Assembly: GCF_011189575.1 (NCBI RefSeq)
Contig: NZ_PUJW01000009.1
Location: 132,045 to 196,044, forward strand
DNA: 64,000 bases
DNA from: Photorhabdus cinerea
GTDB taxonomy: Bacteria; Pseudomonadota; Gammaproteobacteria; Enterobacterales; Enterobacteriaceae
Direction of reading: 5' to 3'
Position numbers and translations under genes: made by a program. Positions 44,613 to 54,564 of this stretch are shown here, piece by piece. The first letter of the stretch is position 1, and every line of letters starts with the position of its first letter. The notes under the pieces are model-generated. The model saw nothing but the letters and a program-made list of their open reading frames with translations. It ran no database searches and was not told the origin of the DNA.

Positions 44613-45950
44613 TTAATTATTACTTTTAATCAAACCATCCTTATCTCTTTTACCGGTTATTTTAGTCGGTACAATCAGTCCTATCGGTAAAGTAAAACTG
44701 AAGGTTGTTCCTCGCCCTATTTCACTGAGGACTTCAAGATGAGAATGGTGATGATGTAAGGCATGTTTAACAATAGCAAGACCGAGGCCACTTCCTCCCG
44801 TTTGCCTGGAACGGGCCTTATCTACCCGATAGAAACGTTCAGTTAAACGAGGTAAATGTTCAGCACTGATACCCTGCCCATTGTCTTTCACTGCAAACTC
44901 AGCGCTATGGGAATTCTTTTTCCAACTGACATCAATCTGAGTCCCTTCCGGGGTATGGTTTATAGCATTATAAACCAGATTCGACATCGCACTGCGTAGC
45001 TGCTCTTCATTACCAAAAACTTTCAATTCTTCACTAATATTGAAATTAATTTTATAACATCCATTACCAAGCGCCGTCGCTTCCTGACGCAATACCTTCA
45101 GCATCAAAGGCACATCAACTATTTCATTCATATCAATCTGAGGAGCGACTTCGATTTTAGACAACTGCAATAATTGCTTCACCAAACTGTCCAGCCTCCG
45201 GGCTTGCTCCTGCATGGTATTCAACATTTTCTTGTTCAGCGAACCACTTACATCCTGATCCTGCATCACTTCCAAATAACCCTGCAATACAGTTAGAGGA
45301 GTACGCATTTCATGGCTGACATTTGCAAAAAAATCACGGCGGGCATTTTCTAATGTTCGTTTCTGTGTCACATCTCTGGCAAGCATTAATAATTGCCCTT
45401 TAGAGTAAGGCATAACTCGGAACTCAACAGTGAAGCCATTATTTAATTCGATCGATAACGGACGTGAAAAATCCCGGGAAAGAACATATCGGTTAAAATC
45501 AGGATAGCGGAGTAAATTAAAAATATGCTGCCCATTGTCTTCAGGCCAGCGGAACCCGAGTAAATGTTGTGCTAAGCGGTTACACCAAAAAATGTTACCC
45601 TCAGTTGTCATCATAACAATGGCATCTGGCAATGACTCAGCCCCACTACGAAAACGTTTGATCAAAAGAGCCAGTTCACGACGTCGCTTCCGATTTCGTT
45701 GCTGCATCTGGTAAATACCATAAAAAATGGGCTCCCATCCCCCTCTTCCCGAAGGTGGTAACATACTGCGATCCAACCATAACCAATCCGAAAGTTTCAG
45801 TAAGTTATAGCCATGCCATATCAGCACCAAAAATACCGAAACAAACAAACACCAAGCTAAGTGCCCAATAAACATCGATAAAATTAAGGCAGGTAAACAG
45901 AAAAGAAACAGTTCTGAAAGCAGTTTCTTCCAAGATAAACGTTCTAACAC
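44613..45950 (-). CDS. phoR: Phosphate regulon sensor kinase PhoR
   Basis: Inner-membrane histidine kinase that phosphorylates PhoB in low phosphate. The 445 residues have two N-terminal membrane helices (about 10-50), a charged region, a PAS domain (about 100-195), the HisKA domain with phosphorylated His213 in FANVSHEMRTPLTVLQGY, and the ATPase domain with N-box SNLVYNAINHTPEG and G-boxes DNGQGIS and GSGLGLAIVKH. Like E. coli PhoR it lacks a large periplasmic sensor, so sensing depends on PstSCAB-PhoU, none of which is here. Starts 23 bases after phoB. Confidence 0.98.
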   Translation of the reverse strand: MLERLSWKKLLSELFLFCLPALILSMFIGHLAWCLFVSVFLVLIWHGYNLLKLSDWLWLDRSMLPPSGRGGWEPIFYGIYQMQQRNRKRRRELALLIKRFRSGAESLPDAIVMMTTEGNIFWCNRLAQHLLGFRWPEDNGQHIFNLLRYPDFNRYVLSRDFSRPLSIELNNGFTVEFRVMPYSKGQLLMLARDVTQKRTLENARRDFFANVSHEMRTPLTVLQGYLEVMQDQDVSGSLNKKMLNTMQEQARRLDSLVKQLLQLSKIEVAPQIDMNEIVDVPLMLKVLRQEATALGNGCYKINFNISEELKVFGNEEQLRSAMSNLVYNAINHTPEGTQIDVSWKKNSHSAEFAVKDNGQGISAEHLPRLTERFYRVDKARSRQTGGSGLGLAIVKHALHHHHSHLEVLSEIGRGTTFSFTLPIGLIVPTKITGKRDKDGLIKSNN

Positions 45951-45973
45951 ATCAGATCCTCCGGTGCGCGGAC

Positions 45974-46663
45974 TTAGTAACGGGTAGAAAAACGATAACC
46001 AGTACCACGAACAGTCTGTACCATTTTATCATGACCACCGATTTCTAATACTTTACGTAAACGACGAATATGCACATCGACAGTTCTGTCTTCGACATAA
46101 ACATTTGCTCCCCAAACATAATTGAGCAACTGTTCACGGCTGTAGACCCGTTCAGGATGAGTCATAAAGAAGTGCAGTAATTTAAATTCAGTCGGCCCCA
46201 TCTCCAGCACTTGATCCTGGCTAGTCACCCGATGAGAAGTTGCATCCAAAATCAGGCCATCCATTTCAATGATATCTTCCATCATCATGGGTGAAATACG
46301 CCGCAATACCGCTTTAACTCTGGCAACCAACTCTTTAGGGGAGAAAGGCTTGGTTATATAATCGTCTGCCCCGACATCCAGACCACGAACCCGATCTTCC
46401 TCTTCACCACGGGCCGTCAACATCATCACTGGAATATCTCGAACATTATTATCTCGTTTCATTTGCTTTATTATCTGCAAACCAGAACCACCCGGGATCA
46501 TCCAATCCAGCAACACCAAATCAGGATAGGGTTCAGATAAACATGCCAACGCTGAATCGTAATCCTCCGCTTCTACCGGCTGATACCCATTTTTTTCCAA
46601 TACAAAACAAACCATCTCACGGATTGGAGTTTCATCTTCAACTACCAGAATACGTCTTGTCAT
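45974..46663 (-). CDS. phoB: Phosphate regulon response regulator PhoB
   Basis: OmpR-family activator of the Pho regulon. From ATG 46663 the product is 229 residues (E. coli length), MTRRILVVEDETPIREMVCF, with phospho-acceptor Asp53 in LLDWMIPGG and Lys in TKPFSPKELVARVKAVLRR. The winged-helix domain ends RTVDVHIRRLRKVLEIGGH and TVRGTGYRFSTRY. AGGATTGCCC precedes this ATG. An upstream Pho box suggests autoregulation. Confidence 0.99.
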   Translation of the reverse strand: MTRRILVVEDETPIREMVCFVLEKNGYQPVEAEDYDSALACLSEPYPDLVLLDWMIPGGSGLQIIKQMKRDNNVRDIPVMMLTARGEEEDRVRGLDVGADDYITKPFSPKELVARVKAVLRRISPMMMEDIIEMDGLILDATSHRVTSQDQVLEMGPTEFKLLHFFMTHPERVYSREQLLNYVWGANVYVEDRTVDVHIRRLRKVLEIGGHDKMVQTVRGTGYRFSTRY

Positions 46664-46718
46664 GGGCAATCCTGTTAATCTATTGAGATAAGCGCTACTT
46701 AATTTTAAAAAGTATTAT

Positions 46719-46736
46719 GCGTCAGTTTTATGACAA
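46719..46736 (-). promoter_or_regulatory. Pho box upstream of phoB
   Basis: On the minus strand TTGTCATAAAACTGACGC closely matches the 18-base Pho box (CTGTCATAWAWCTGTCAY), with two direct heptamer-like repeats. It lies about 55 bases upstream of phoB, where autoactivation by PhoB is known in E. coli. Confidence 0.75.
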
Positions 46737-46923
46737 ATTTATGAAATCCTGCCTCCGTTATCCCCCGCCTGCAATCTGTTTCGCAATAATTAATTTAACA
46801 ATTGTCATTTTCATAATGAAATGAGAAGCGGCTCGGAGATATATTCACGAAATCAGATTTAAGAATGATATCCAGATTACAGTCGTTATAATCATCTTTC
46901 ACCTTAACGAATTGCGGGGAATT

Positions 46924-48174
46924 ATGCGCATTATTCACACCTCTGACTGGCATCTTGGCCAATATTTTTTTACAAAAAGCCGAGCCGCTGAACATAAACA
47001 TTTTCTGCATTGGTTGATTGAACAGATTAAAAATTACCAGGTCGATGCATTGATTGTTGCCGGAGATGTGTTTGATACCGGCTCACCTCCCAGCTACGCC
47101 CGTGAATTGTACAATCGCTTTGTTGTTGAACTGCAACCTACTGGCTGTCAGTTAATTATCCTTGGAGGTAATCATGATTCAGTAGCAACGTTGAATGAAT
47201 CCAAGGAACTACTTTCCTGCCTGAATACCACCGTCATCGCCAATGCTGAAGAAGATCCACAAAAACAGATAAAAATACTAAACACTCAGGAAGGCAATAC
47301 CGGGGCAATCCTCTGTGCAATCCCTTTTCTGCGACCAAGGGATATTATGACCAGCCAGGCGGGCCAGTCAGGCGAACAAAAACAACTGGCATTACAGGAA
47401 GCCATTGCAGAACACTACAATCGACTCTATCAGCAAGCTTGTGAATTACGTGATCAACTGAGTTTACCCTTACCTATCATCGCAACTGGACATCTGACCA
47501 CCGTTGGCGCCTCTGTCACAGATTCAGTCCGGGATATTTATATTGGTACACTTGATGCCTTCCCTGCGCAAGCTTTCCCGCCAGTAGACTATATTGCACT
47601 TGGGCATATTCACCGGCCACAAATTGTCGCTAAATCTGAACATATTCGCTATAGCGGCTCCCCCATTCCACTCAGTTTTGATGAAGTGGGGCAGGAAAAA
47701 AGTGTCTGCTTAGTGGAATTTGCTCAAGGCAAGCTAGAATCCATTAAACTTTTACCCGTTCCTCAATATCAGCCTATACAACTTATCAGAGGCAACCTGC
47801 AACAAATTGAGCAACAGTTACAGACTCTTAATGATTATAAAGGTGAGCAACCTGTTTGGTTGGATATCGAAGTTGCAACACAAGATTACCTCCATGATAT
47901 CCAGAAAAGAGTTCAATTAATGGTTGCAGAACTTCCGGTAGAAGTCATTCTGCTACGACGTGCCAAAACACAACGACAAAATATGTTGACGAAAGAGAAC
48001 AGAGAAACCCTAACAGAACTCAGCGTTAACGAAGTTTTTGCCCGGAGGCTTGAGCAAACAGAACTTAACGATGAAGAACATAAAAAACGTCTGACCACTC
48101 TTTTCGAACAAACCCTGAATGATATCTATATGCCTCGCGACGGCAAGGGAACGAATCCCCAAGAGTATAGATAA
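46924..48174 (+). CDS. sbcD: Exonuclease subunit SbcD (Mre11-like nuclease)
   Basis: Metal-dependent nuclease of the SbcCD complex, which cuts hairpins and protein-blocked DNA ends. From ATG 46924 the product is 416 residues with phosphoesterase motifs SDWHLGQ, AGDVFDTG, GGNHDS, ATGHLTTVGA and LGHIHRPQ. GGGGAATT precedes the start; a TTG at 46912 is less likely. The last residues (about MPRDGKGTNPQEYR) are encoded by a truncated ERIC element, making the protein longer than E. coli SbcD (400). Followed by sbcC after 89 bases. Confidence 0.97.
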   Translation: MRIIHTSDWHLGQYFFTKSRAAEHKHFLHWLIEQIKNYQVDALIVAGDVFDTGSPPSYARELYNRFVVELQPTGCQLIILGGNHDSVATLNESKELLSCLNTTVIANAEEDPQKQIKILNTQEGNTGAILCAIPFLRPRDIMTSQAGQSGEQKQLALQEAIAEHYNRLYQQACELRDQLSLPLPIIATGHLTTVGASVTDSVRDIYIGTLDAFPAQAFPPVDYIALGHIHRPQIVAKSEHIRYSGSPIPLSFDEVGQEKSVCLVEFAQGKLESIKLLPVPQYQPIQLIRGNLQQIEQQLQTLNDYKGEQPVWLDIEVATQDYLHDIQKRVQLMVAELPVEVILLRRAKTQRQNMLTKENRETLTELSVNEVFARRLEQTELNDEEHKKRLTTLFEQTLNDIYMPRDGKGTNPQEYR

Positions 48175-48236
48175 CTATGTGACTGGGGTAAGTGAAAGCA
48201 GCCAACAAAGAGGCAACTTGAAAGATAACGGGTATA
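48130..48236. repeat. ERIC element lacking its left 20 bp, overlapping the sbcD end
   Basis: 107 bases aligning with the right 107 bases of the complete ERIC at 61147-61273 and with the known ERIC consensus: CGGCAAGGGA, ACGAATCCCC, ACTATGTGACTGGGGTAAGT, GCAGCCAAC and a terminal GGGTATA. The left end (TATACCC and following) is missing. The first 45 bases are translated as the C-terminus of SbcD; the rest fills the gap to sbcC. Confidence 0.85.
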
Positions 48237-48263
48237 TCAGAATAAAAATAAGGAGGAACAGAC

Positions 48264-51200
48264 ATGAAGATACTGAGTCTACGGCTAAAAAACATTAATT
48301 CATTACAAGGTGAATGGAAAATTAATTTCACAGCAGAACCGTTTGCCAGTAATGGTCTGTTCGCAATAACCGGCCCTACCGGGGCAGGTAAAACCACCTT
48401 ACTGGATGCTATCTGCCTTGCGCTTTACCACAAAACACCACGCCTGACGACAATTTCTACTTCACAAAATGAACTGATGACCCACCACACAGCAGAATCA
48501 TTGGCTGAGGTTGAATTTGAAGTGAAAGGTGTCGCCTATCGCGCTTTCTGGAGCCAACGGCGAGCGCGTAATCAACCCGACGGTAACCTGCAAACGCCCA
48601 AAGTCGAACTCGCATGCAAAGAGGACGGCAAAATCCTAGCTGATAAAATTCAGGATAAGGAAGAGAAAGTCACTGAAATTACCGGATTGGATTATGGCCG
48701 TTTCACCAAATCCATGTTGTTATCCCAAGGCGACTTTGCCGCGTTCCTCAATGCTAAAGCGAATGAACGGGCTGATTTATTGGAAGAATTAACCGGTACT
48801 GAAATTTACAGTATTTTATCTCAGCAAATTTACCAGCAATACAAAGAAGCACAATCAGATCTGGGGATTTTGCAAGCCAAAGCATCTGCCATTGATTTAC
48901 TAACAGAAGAACAACATCAACAATATCTGGAACAACAGCAACAACTCATACATTCTGAATCACAACTGAATCAGCAGATAAAAACACTGCAACATTCAGA
49001 GCAATGGTTAACTCGTGAAGAAGAGTTCCAGAAATTTGTGACTGAAAATAATGCGGCTTTACAACAAGCAGAAAAAGCACTTACCCATGCAGAACCGCAG
49101 CTCCAAAAACTGGCAAACAGTGAACCAGCAGAAACACTTCGTCCATTATTGGATAACAAAAACCGAACTCAATCTGAACACCAGAGAATCAGTAAACAGT
49201 TGGAAGATATGCGTCAGCAACTTCATCAACGGCAGCAAACTCTCACACCGATACAGCAAAAAGTGACTAACGCAGACTCTGCCAGAGAAGCACATCAACA
49301 ACATCGGCAACAACAAGAAGAACTGATATCAGAGCAAGTGATTCCATTGGATCATCAAATTGATATTCAGAGTAGAGATCTGAACCTTACTCAACAACAC
49401 ATTAACGAACAGAAAACAGAGTTTGAAAATACTAATCAGCAATACAACGTGGCAAACCAACATTCCCTGTCATTAACCAGCCAAAGAAAACAACTGGAAA
49501 ATTATTTTGAGCAGCAACCTCATCATCAATATTTCGGTGAAAAAATTACTTTTTGGCAACACCAATTCTCCTGGTGGCAAGAACAGCAACAACAGATTAA
49601 TCATCAGACCCAAAAAGCAGGAAAACTCACCACCGAGATCACACAATTCACCGATAACCTGAATAAGCAACAAAAAGATTTAAAACAACAGATTGAAAAT
49701 AGCCAACCACTGAAACTGGCATTTGAACAAGCAGAGCAGCAATTCTTTAATCTGCAAAAGCAATATTCACAGGAAAAATTAAAAAAACAATTAATTGAAT
49801 ATCAGCAGCAACTGACTCTACAACATAAATTGGAGGTATTGTCCCCTCAGATCCTGCAATTACAAACAACTATTGCCAGTAACAATATTCGCTTACAACA
49901 ACCAGAAAAATTATTAAAAGAACTACCTATTCAAATGGAAGTTGCTGATAAACAACTTTCAGAAAAACAGCAACATCTGGAAGATCTTTCTCAACGTATT
50001 CATTTAGAACAAAAGATTGTCAGTCTGGAAAAAGAACGAGCACAACTTAAGGAAGGCGACCCTTGCCCTCTTTGCGGCTCTGAACATCATCCAGCTATTC
50101 AAGCTTATCAAAATATTGAATTGCCAAAATCAGAACAACGGCTAAAAGATTTACGTCAGCAATCTGAAGAACTGCAAACGACCAAAATATCGTTGGTCAA
50201 TAAAAAAGAATTCCAACAACAACAATACAATCATATTTTGCAAGAAATTGCAGATGCTGAACTACAACTGAATTCATTGACTCAACAATGGCAACAAACT
50301 TGTGAAATATTACAAACTGAAATTTCTCCGTTAGATAAACCAGCACTTGAAGCATTTGTGCAACAGAACAGGTCGGCTTATCAGCTCTACCAGACTCAAT
50401 TAACCGAATTTGAACTGGCAGAAAAAGAGTATCAAAAAACAGAAAAAACACTGACAGTGCATAAAGAACACATTAAAGAAATTGAGCAAAGAATTAAACT
50501 GGATAAACAACAACATAATGCCTTGAAAAAATATCTATCTGAACTACAACCAGAGATACAACACCAGCGGCACAAGCTAAGTGATGTTATTGAAAAAATG
50601 AGTTCGGAATTACAAGAATATGATTTATCACTGCCAATTCTGAATGATGCTGAAAACTGGCTACAACAACGTAGAAATGAGTGGCAGATATATCAAAACT
50701 GCCGGGAAAACTGGCAACAGCTCCAAAAAGAACAAGCTGTCATTCAAAATCAGATTGAATCGTTGAATAAACAGAAAGAAGAATACGCATCCCATTTAAA
50801 CGTACTTCATCAAAAAGAGCAGCAACAAAAACAGCGACTCGAAAAAACACAACAACAGCGCCAAAAGCTATTTGGTGAGCAATCCGTTGCGAAAATAACT
50901 CAGGCACTACAGCAACATTCTCAGAAACTAGAAGAAGAATACAAGCAGGCATTGTCACATTTTCAACAAGCACAATCTCACATTAACCAACTTACCGGTG
51001 CAATTTATGAGACAGAAAAAAACTGTAACCAAGCTGATCACCAAAGACAGCTGGCAGAACAAAATTTCACTTCTGCATTAACCGAAAGCATCTTTGCAGA
51101 TCAAATTACCTTTGAAGCAGCGCTGTTATCACAAGAACAACGTAAGGAATTGCAACAACGCAAAGAACAGCTTGAACAACAACAAGTGCAGGCCAAAACC

Positions 51201-51953
51201 TTGTGTCAGAAAGCAGCAGAAGCCCTACAACAACACCTGAAAAATCGCCCCAAGTTGCTTGATCAATATACAAAACCACAACTCATTGAACAGTTGGAAA
51301 ATATCACTGAAGAATTGAAAAGAAACACACTGCAACAAGGGGAATTGAGAAACCTACTTAGTAATGATGCAGCACGCCGTCAACAGCAAAAATCCTTGTT
51401 AGAAGAAATCAACCATTGCCGACAAAATTATGATGACTGGAGCTACCTTAATAACCTGATTGGCTCAGCAGATGGCGCTAAATTCCGCCGTTTTGCCCAA
51501 GGTCTGACGCTGGATCATCTGGTTCATCTTGCCAATCAACGACTGAACAAACTCCACGGACGCTACTATTTGCAACGCAAAAATAGTGACGGACTTGAAC
51601 TGCAAGTCGTTGATACCTGGCAAGCCGATGCCATCCGTGATACCAAAACACTTTCCGGTGGCGAAAGTTTTCTGGTCAGCCTCGCGCTAGCTTTAGCTTT
51701 ATCTGATTTGGTCAGCAATAAAACCTGTATTGATTCACTATTTCTGGATGAAGGCTTTGGCACACTTGATCCAGAAACCCTGGATATTGCTCTTGATGCT
51801 TTGGATAATCTGAATGCTTCCGGGAAAACGATCGGCGTCATAAGCCACGTCGAAGCCATGAAAGAACGTATTCCTGTACAGATCAAGGTGAAAAAAATTA
51901 ACGGACTTGGGATAAGTAAACTCGCACCTGAATTTCGTTATACCAGACAGTGA
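48264..51953 (+). CDS. sbcC: Exonuclease subunit SbcC (Rad50-like ATPase)
   Basis: SMC-like ATPase that gates SbcD nuclease activity. The 1229 residues have Walker A GPTGAGKTTLLDAICLAL near 35, two very long Gln/Glu/Leu-rich coiled coils, the zinc hook CPLC in GDPCPLCGSEHHPA near residue 600, and a C-terminal lobe with signature LSGGESFLVSLALALA and Walker B DSLFLDEGFGTLDPE. Length is above the E. coli 1048, mostly in the coiled coil, which is extremely glutamine-rich. AAGGAGGAACAGAC precedes the ATG. Co-oriented with sbcD. Confidence 0.98.
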   Translation: MKILSLRLKNINSLQGEWKINFTAEPFASNGLFAITGPTGAGKTTLLDAICLALYHKTPRLTTISTSQNELMTHHTAESLAEVEFEVKGVAYRAFWSQRRARNQPDGNLQTPKVELACKEDGKILADKIQDKEEKVTEITGLDYGRFTKSMLLSQGDFAAFLNAKANERADLLEELTGTEIYSILSQQIYQQYKEAQSDLGILQAKASAIDLLTEEQHQQYLEQQQQLIHSESQLNQQIKTLQHSEQWLTREEEFQKFVTENNAALQQAEKALTHAEPQLQKLANSEPAETLRPLLDNKNRTQSEHQRISKQLEDMRQQLHQRQQTLTPIQQKVTNADSAREAHQQHRQQQEELISEQVIPLDHQIDIQSRDLNLTQQHINEQKTEFENTNQQYNVANQHSLSLTSQRKQLENYFEQQPHHQYFGEKITFWQHQFSWWQEQQQQINHQTQKAGKLTTEITQFTDNLNKQQKDLKQQIENSQPLKLAFEQAEQQFFNLQKQYSQEKLKKQLIEYQQQLTLQHKLEVLSPQILQLQTTIASNNIRLQQPEKLLKELPIQMEVADKQLSEKQQHLEDLSQRIHLEQKIVSLEKERAQLKEGDPCPLCGSEHHPAIQAYQNIELPKSEQRLKDLRQQSEELQTTKISLVNKKEFQQQQYNHILQEIADAELQLNSLTQQWQQTCEILQTEISPLDKPALEAFVQQNRSAYQLYQTQLTEFELAEKEYQKTEKTLTVHKEHIKEIEQRIKLDKQQHNALKKYLSELQPEIQHQRHKLSDVIEKMSSELQEYDLSLPILNDAENWLQQRRNEWQIYQNCRENWQQLQKEQAVIQNQIESLNKQKEEYASHLNVLHQKEQQQKQRLEKTQQQRQKLFGEQSVAKITQALQQHSQKLEEEYKQALSHFQQAQSHINQLTGAIYETEKNCNQADHQRQLAEQNFTSALTESIFADQITFEAALLSQEQRKELQQRKEQLEQQQVQAKTLCQKAAEALQQHLKNRPKLLDQYTKPQLIEQLENITEELKRNTLQQGELRNLLSNDAARRQQQKSLLEEINHCRQNYDDWSYLNNLIGSADGAKFRRFAQGLTLDHLVHLANQRLNKLHGRYYLQRKNSDGLELQVVDTWQADAIRDTKTLSGGESFLVSLALALALSDLVSNKTCIDSLFLDEGFGTLDPETLDIALDALDNLNASGKTIGVISHVEAMKERIPVQIKVKKINGLGISKLAPEFRYTRQ

Positions 51954-51979
51954 GTAAAAAAAGAGCAAAGTACTTAAGT

Positions 51980-52014
51980 GAGCAAGCAGAGGAGCTATGA
52001 AATCCTGTTTGCTC
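51980..52014 (+). terminator. Possible terminator after sbcC
   Basis: Arms GAGCAAGCAG and CTGTTTGCTC pair (one G-U) across a 15-base loop, 27 bases after the sbcC stop. The following sequence is only weakly T-rich, so the call is tentative. Confidence 0.35.
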
Positions 52015-52102
52015 AATACATTACTCCTATATTATCGTTTTCATTCAAGGACTATCTCAGCAGGCATCATTAACAAAATAGCCTGATAAAATAGGTTGTT
52101 GA

Positions 52103-53740
52103 TTATTTTTTACTGACATCAACGATGCGAACTTGTGTAGGATAAGCAACGGGTGATTTCTCAGCGAAATATTTCACCACCGCATCAACATCCAGCACGC
52201 TATATACAGGATCTGTCCCCTCTTTGAATACAGAGAAGCTACTTCCCCCCATTGCCAGATATTCGTTAGCTACCACACGGTATTTTCCACTTAATTCAAC
52301 GGGTTTACCGTTGATTTTCATGGAGCTGACAATAACACGATCGCCAGCGGGTTTAGCGCTATCCCATTGATATTGGAAGCCGTTAGAAACTGCCAAAACC
52401 TGCGGACTTGAACGATCCCATTGTTGTTCCAGCAAGTGTTTAATTTGCTCACCCGTCAGAGTTTGGGTCAACAACACATTGGAGAACGGCTGAACAGTGT
52501 AGATAGCATTGTAAGTTACCTCACCGGCAGTCATGTCAGCACGAATACCGCCGCTATTCATAAATGCAATTTGGGCACCGCCGCTCTCTTTTGGTGTCGC
52601 GGTATATAAATGCGCATCTGCAATTACTTTACCCAGAGAAGACTCATCAGAACTATTGGTTTGCCTATCCAGATTGCACTCCAACTTACCAATCACCCGG
52701 TTTTCCAATGGCGTAGCTATTTTTTCATATGCATTCAGTACATTAGTCACTTCTGGATCTTTTTCATATTTAAGGTTATCGACCCAAACGTTTTTCGTTT
52801 CAAAATCAACAACATCTTTAGTCGTTTTATCCAGCTTCAAATCCAGAGTAGTTATTAACGAACCGTTAGCCTGTGCAGAAGTGACTGGCTTACCGTTAAT
52901 CACACAGTTATATGCCTGATGCGTATGGCCAGTAATGATAAAGTCAACTTCCTTGTCCAGTTGGTCAACAATGTCCAACACCTTACCGGTTATATCATTA
53001 CAAGCGTTCACATCAATATTGCCGCCATCATGTTTCTGTGCAGCACCTTCATGAATTAGCACCCCGATTGCTTTAACACCTTTTTTCTGTAACTCAGGTA
53101 CTAATGCGTTAATGGTCTTAACTTCATTAGCAAAACTTAGTCCTTCAGTTCCTTTTGGTGTCACGATTTCTGGCGTACCTTCCAGAGTCAGACCAATAAA
53201 GGCAACTGGAATACCTTCAAACTCTTTAATAGCATATTCAGGAAACAAAGTTTTACCTGTTTCATTAACTGTTACATTTGCTGCCAGATACTGGAATTTC
53301 GCCCCAGTAAATGGGTTTGGTCCCTGACAACCCGTTACCGGATGGCAGCCTCCATGCTGTTTACGCAACAGCTCATCTTTACCCTTATCAAATTCATGAT
53401 TACCAACAGCTGTCGCTTCCAAACCGACCTGAGACAGCGTTTCAATCGTTGGTTCATCATGGAATAAAGAAGATAATAATGGGCTTCCGCCAATCATATC
53501 GCCAGCACCAACCATGATATTGTTAGCTTTTTCTTTCTTCAGCTCTTTAATCAACGTGGACATATGTTCAATGCCACCCGGCTCGTTTGGACCCCGCGCC
53601 TTCAACGCACCATGGAAGTCATTAATAGCCAGAACACGAACATCAACCACACCAACTTCATCGTGACCAGATTTAGTGACACACCCTGCCAATAGAACAC
53701 TACCAACTGCAATAGCAAGCAATTTGTATTTATAACTCAT
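52103..53740 (-). CDS. Lipoprotein 5'-nucleotidase (UshA/NutA-like)
   Basis: Predicted surface or periplasmic metallophosphatase releasing nucleosides from 5'-nucleotides. From ATG 53740 the product is 545 residues with a lipoprotein signal (AIAVGSVLLAGC, modified cysteine near 20); E. coli UshA instead has a cleaved signal peptide, while Vibrio NutA is a lipoprotein. Metallophosphatase motifs are LAINDFHGAL, GAGDMIGGSP, GNHEFDKG, and ITGHTHQAYN; the C-terminal 5'-nucleotidase domain has AFMNSGGIRADM and the aromatic substrate pocket around YLAMGGSSFSVF. AAGGAGTAACATT precedes the start. Lies four bases after the RNase gene. Confidence 0.92.
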   Translation of the reverse strand: MSYKYKLLAIAVGSVLLAGCVTKSGHDEVGVVDVRVLAINDFHGALKARGPNEPGGIEHMSTLIKELKKEKANNIMVGAGDMIGGSPLLSSLFHDEPTIETLSQVGLEATAVGNHEFDKGKDELLRKQHGGCHPVTGCQGPNPFTGAKFQYLAANVTVNETGKTLFPEYAIKEFEGIPVAFIGLTLEGTPEIVTPKGTEGLSFANEVKTINALVPELQKKGVKAIGVLIHEGAAQKHDGGNIDVNACNDITGKVLDIVDQLDKEVDFIITGHTHQAYNCVINGKPVTSAQANGSLITTLDLKLDKTTKDVVDFETKNVWVDNLKYEKDPEVTNVLNAYEKIATPLENRVIGKLECNLDRQTNSSDESSLGKVIADAHLYTATPKESGGAQIAFMNSGGIRADMTAGEVTYNAIYTVQPFSNVLLTQTLTGEQIKHLLEQQWDRSSPQVLAVSNGFQYQWDSAKPAGDRVIVSSMKINGKPVELSGKYRVVANEYLAMGGSSFSVFKEGTDPVYSVLDVDAVVKYFAEKSPVAYPTQVRIVDVSKK

Positions 53741-53744
53741 AATG

Positions 53745-54527
53745 TTACTCCTTGGTCTTAAGCTCACGCTTTGGGCAATCAATCACTGTGAATTCTTTGT
53801 TATAGCAAATGTAAAATTCATCGCGATTGATCTGAATAGTTTTACCCTTCAATGACGGATTATTTTCCTGGAGAAACTTAATTAACTGTTCGTTAGATAG
53901 ACGACTATTTGGCAATACCAACCTATTAAACAATTCCTGCTGTTTACTGAAAAATTGATTTGGCGTTTCGAACGCGCAGACTCCATGTTTTTCCCATTCG
54001 CCTTGCAGCAAATCTGCACCTGGAGAAGTGCACAGATAAGGTTTAATCACCTGATAATCCAATTGTGGCAAATCCCCCTTGCACAGACGTGGATGTTTGC
54101 GAACATCAGACCAATCACGGCACTGATCCATAGTTTTGCCATCACACGACTGCGCCCACAAGCCATGAAGTATCCAGGCAAATTTATTTTCTGAGAAACA
54201 TTGCAGTTCAAATTTTTCATATTCACGCTGCCACTTGGCAATCTTGTTACTATTTCGCAGGCGCTTGATCTCATTCTTTTTGTTGTCACAGAACGCCGGA
54301 GAATAGTTAATCGCTAGTTTGAAGTAATCTGTCACTGCTATTGCGTTCTGACCATAACGGTCATTTTTCGCAATGTGATCATAATTTGCTGGCGTGTTAG
54401 CTGGCAGTAAACAAGAAACCTCTTCCTCCAGTTGTGATTCGAAAGGTTCAATCACTTCTGGTTGTTTCGCACAACCAGCAATCAACAAAACGAATACTAC
54501 CGACAATAAGTTAAAGAAACGCATCAT
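53745..54527 (-). CDS. RNase T2 family lipoprotein (RNase I-like)
   Basis: Predicted extracytoplasmic endoribonuclease cleaving RNA through 2',3'-cyclic phosphates. The 260 residues carry both T2 active-site boxes: CAS I with His121 in WILHGLWAQS and CAS II EWEKHGVC (Glu177, Lys180, His181). Unlike E. coli RNase I it has a lipoprotein signal (LLSVVFVLLIAGCAKQ, modified Cys19). Eight or more cysteines suggest disulfides. Two tandem ATGs are possible; the second (54524) has better spacing from AAGGA. Lies between cpdB and the 5'-nucleotidase on the same strand, so its cyclic products would feed CpdB. Confidence 0.9.
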   Translation of the reverse strand: MMRFFNLLSVVFVLLIAGCAKQPEVIEPFESQLEEEVSCLLPANTPANYDHIAKNDRYGQNAIAVTDYFKLAINYSPAFCDNKKNEIKRLRNSNKIAKWQREYEKFELQCFSENKFAWILHGLWAQSCDGKTMDQCRDWSDVRKHPRLCKGDLPQLDYQVIKPYLCTSPGADLLQGEWEKHGVCAFETPNQFFSKQQELFNRLVLPNSRLSNEQLIKFLQENNPSLKGKTIQINRDEFYICYNKEFTVIDCPKRELKTKE

Positions 54528-54564
54528 ATTCCTTACGGGAAATCATTTCCCTGCTGTGGGTAAA

